A DNA stretch of 6,372 bases from Acidobacteriota bacterium (GTDB lineage: Bacteria > Acidobacteriota > Terriglobia > UBA7540), in the NCBI GenBank assembly GCA_021789565.1, contig JAJYJL010000506.1, positions 1 to 6,372 of the forward strand, given 5' to 3'. Shown here piece after piece: positions 5,566 to 6,372 of this stretch. The first letter of the stretch is position 1. Each line of letters opens with the position of its first letter. The notes under the pieces were generated by a model. That model did not search any database and had not been told where the DNA came from. It saw nothing but the letters and a program-made list of their open reading frames with translations. Both the position numbers and the translations under genes were made by a program.

Positions 5566-6372
5566 GTGTCGCTTGAAAAGCCTATTGAGGAAATCGTCGA
5601 GGCCGACCTTCGGGACCTGATTGAGAATAAGGTTTCGGAGCGGAAGACCGTGGAGTACAAACAAGCGCTCCCCGGAAAGAGCGATGGTGATAAGAAGGAA
5701 TTCCTTGCGGACGTCTCCTCCTTAGCAAACGCGAGCGGCGGCCACCTCGTGTATGGCATGAAGGAAGAAGGGGATGCTCCAGTCGAGTTGTGCGGCATGG
5801 AAATAATCGATCCGGGCTCAGCCGTCAGCGCGCTCGATAACAGTATTCGCAATGGAATCAGACCACGCATCCCGGGATTTGTGGTTCACCCTGTCCCCCT
5901 CTCTAGCGGCCGGACGGCGATTGTAATTCACGTGCGCAAAAGCTTCGCGTCACCGCACATGGTGACATTCGGAGGCTCCTCCAGGTTTTACGCACGCAAT
6001 TCCAACGGTAAATATCGGCTTGACGTGGATGAGATTCGTTCGGCCTTTCTGCTTTCCGACAGTATCGCCGAGCGCGTTAGGCAGTTCCGCCTCGATCGGA
6101 TCGCAAAGATGATGGCGGACGAAACGCCGGTGCCGTTAAGGAAGGCACCCAAGCTCGCCCTTCACGTTGTCCCGCTGGCCGGCCTTGTGTCGCCCCCCGG
6201 AGTTTTCCTAAGGTCGGCACCGGTCCCGAGTACGGAAATGGACTTTAGGCCCATGAGCACAGATGATCTGGCCTGGGAGAGCCGGTTCAACTTCGACGGC
6301 TTCGTGTTGTGGTACGGCTCTCGGTTGGATGGGCCCGTCTACGCTTACACTCAGATCTTCCGCAACGGCGCT
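5566..6372 (+). CDS. Schlafen-type AlbA_2-domain protein, 3' end beyond the window
   Basis: The frame is open from the TAG at 5446 to the right edge; 269 codons are visible from the chosen start. Residues about 8-110 form an AlbA_2 (Schlafen core) domain: SERKTVEYKQALPG (E25, E30, K32), then KKEFLADVSSLANASGGHLV and YGMKEE, followed by IRPRIPGF and a strand-rich stretch to SSRFYARNSNGKYRLD. The E-x4-E-x-K spacing resembles the acidic centre described for Schlafen nucleases, so nucleic-acid binding or cleavage is plausible. Many bacterial members are annotated merely as ATP-binding or transcriptional regulators. The part after about residue 165 (VRQFRLDRIAKMM onward) is an unassigned C-terminal region. 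The first in-frame ATG is at codon 65, inside the domain, so it cannot be the start. GTG at 5566 gives MSLEKPIEEI, a natural beginning, with AGGA ten bases upstream. TTG at 5560 is an alternative with a four-base gap. Confidence 0.82.
   Translation, partial: MSLEKPIEEIVEADLRDLIENKVSERKTVEYKQALPGKSDGDKKEFLADVSSLANASGGHLVYGMKEEGDAPVELCGMEIIDPGSAVSALDNSIRNGIRPRIPGFVVHPVPLSSGRTAIVIHVRKSFASPHMVTFGGSSRFYARNSNGKYRLDVDEIRSAFLLSDSIAERVRQFRLDRIAKMMADETPVPLRKAPKLALHVVPLAGLVSPPGVFLRSAPVPSTEMDFRPMSTDDLAWESRFNFDGFVLWYGSRLDGPVYAYTQIFRNGA

Noticed and set aside
5427..5870. Minus-strand 147-codon frame opposite the AlbA_2 gene
   Set aside because: The plus strand encodes a recognisable AlbA_2 domain throughout; the minus frame is Ser/Arg/Pro-rich and antisense to it.

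Overview
The window looks like a chromosomal accessory stretch from a GC-rich soil-type bacterium. The ACT-domain protein and the J-like protein resemble ones I associate with Acidobacteriota or similar environmental phyla. That assignment rests on remembered protein similarity only and is weak.

Layout. Bases 1-485 hold no convincing gene but carry several strong inverted repeats, two of them back to back at 341-427. On the minus strand follows a complete type II toxin-antitoxin pair: a ribbon-helix-helix antitoxin (1137-904) and a PIN-domain ribonuclease toxin (914-486). Its near-consensus promoter is interleaved with inverted repeats that probably form the autoregulatory operator. Diverging from it on the plus strand is a decayed gene (1467-2730). 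It reads as one alpha-helical protein once a frameshift, an in-frame amber codon and a second frame break are allowed for, so it is annotated as a pseudogene. Converging on its end is a small intact minus-strand gene of unknown function (3235-2792) with a strong Shine-Dalgarno sequence.

From a 102-bp divergent intergenic region a plus-strand pair follows. The first gene is a 511-residue multidomain protein (3338-4873) with a J-domain-like segment that lacks the HPD motif, probably translated from a leaderless mRNA. The second is a 145-residue tandem ACT-domain protein (4910-5347). After a hairpin-bearing intergenic region, the window ends inside a Schlafen-type AlbA_2-domain gene (from about 5566 to beyond the right edge). 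It has no in-frame ATG near its beginning, so a GTG start is inferred.

Functionally, the toxin-antitoxin pair and the Schlafen/AlbA_2 protein are candidates for stress or phage-defence roles, but nothing links them into one system. The J-like and ACT genes may be co-transcribed. I see no mobile element, CRISPR array, tRNA or rRNA. The least explained items are the J-like protein and the hairpin-rich regions at 120-427 and 5364-5513.
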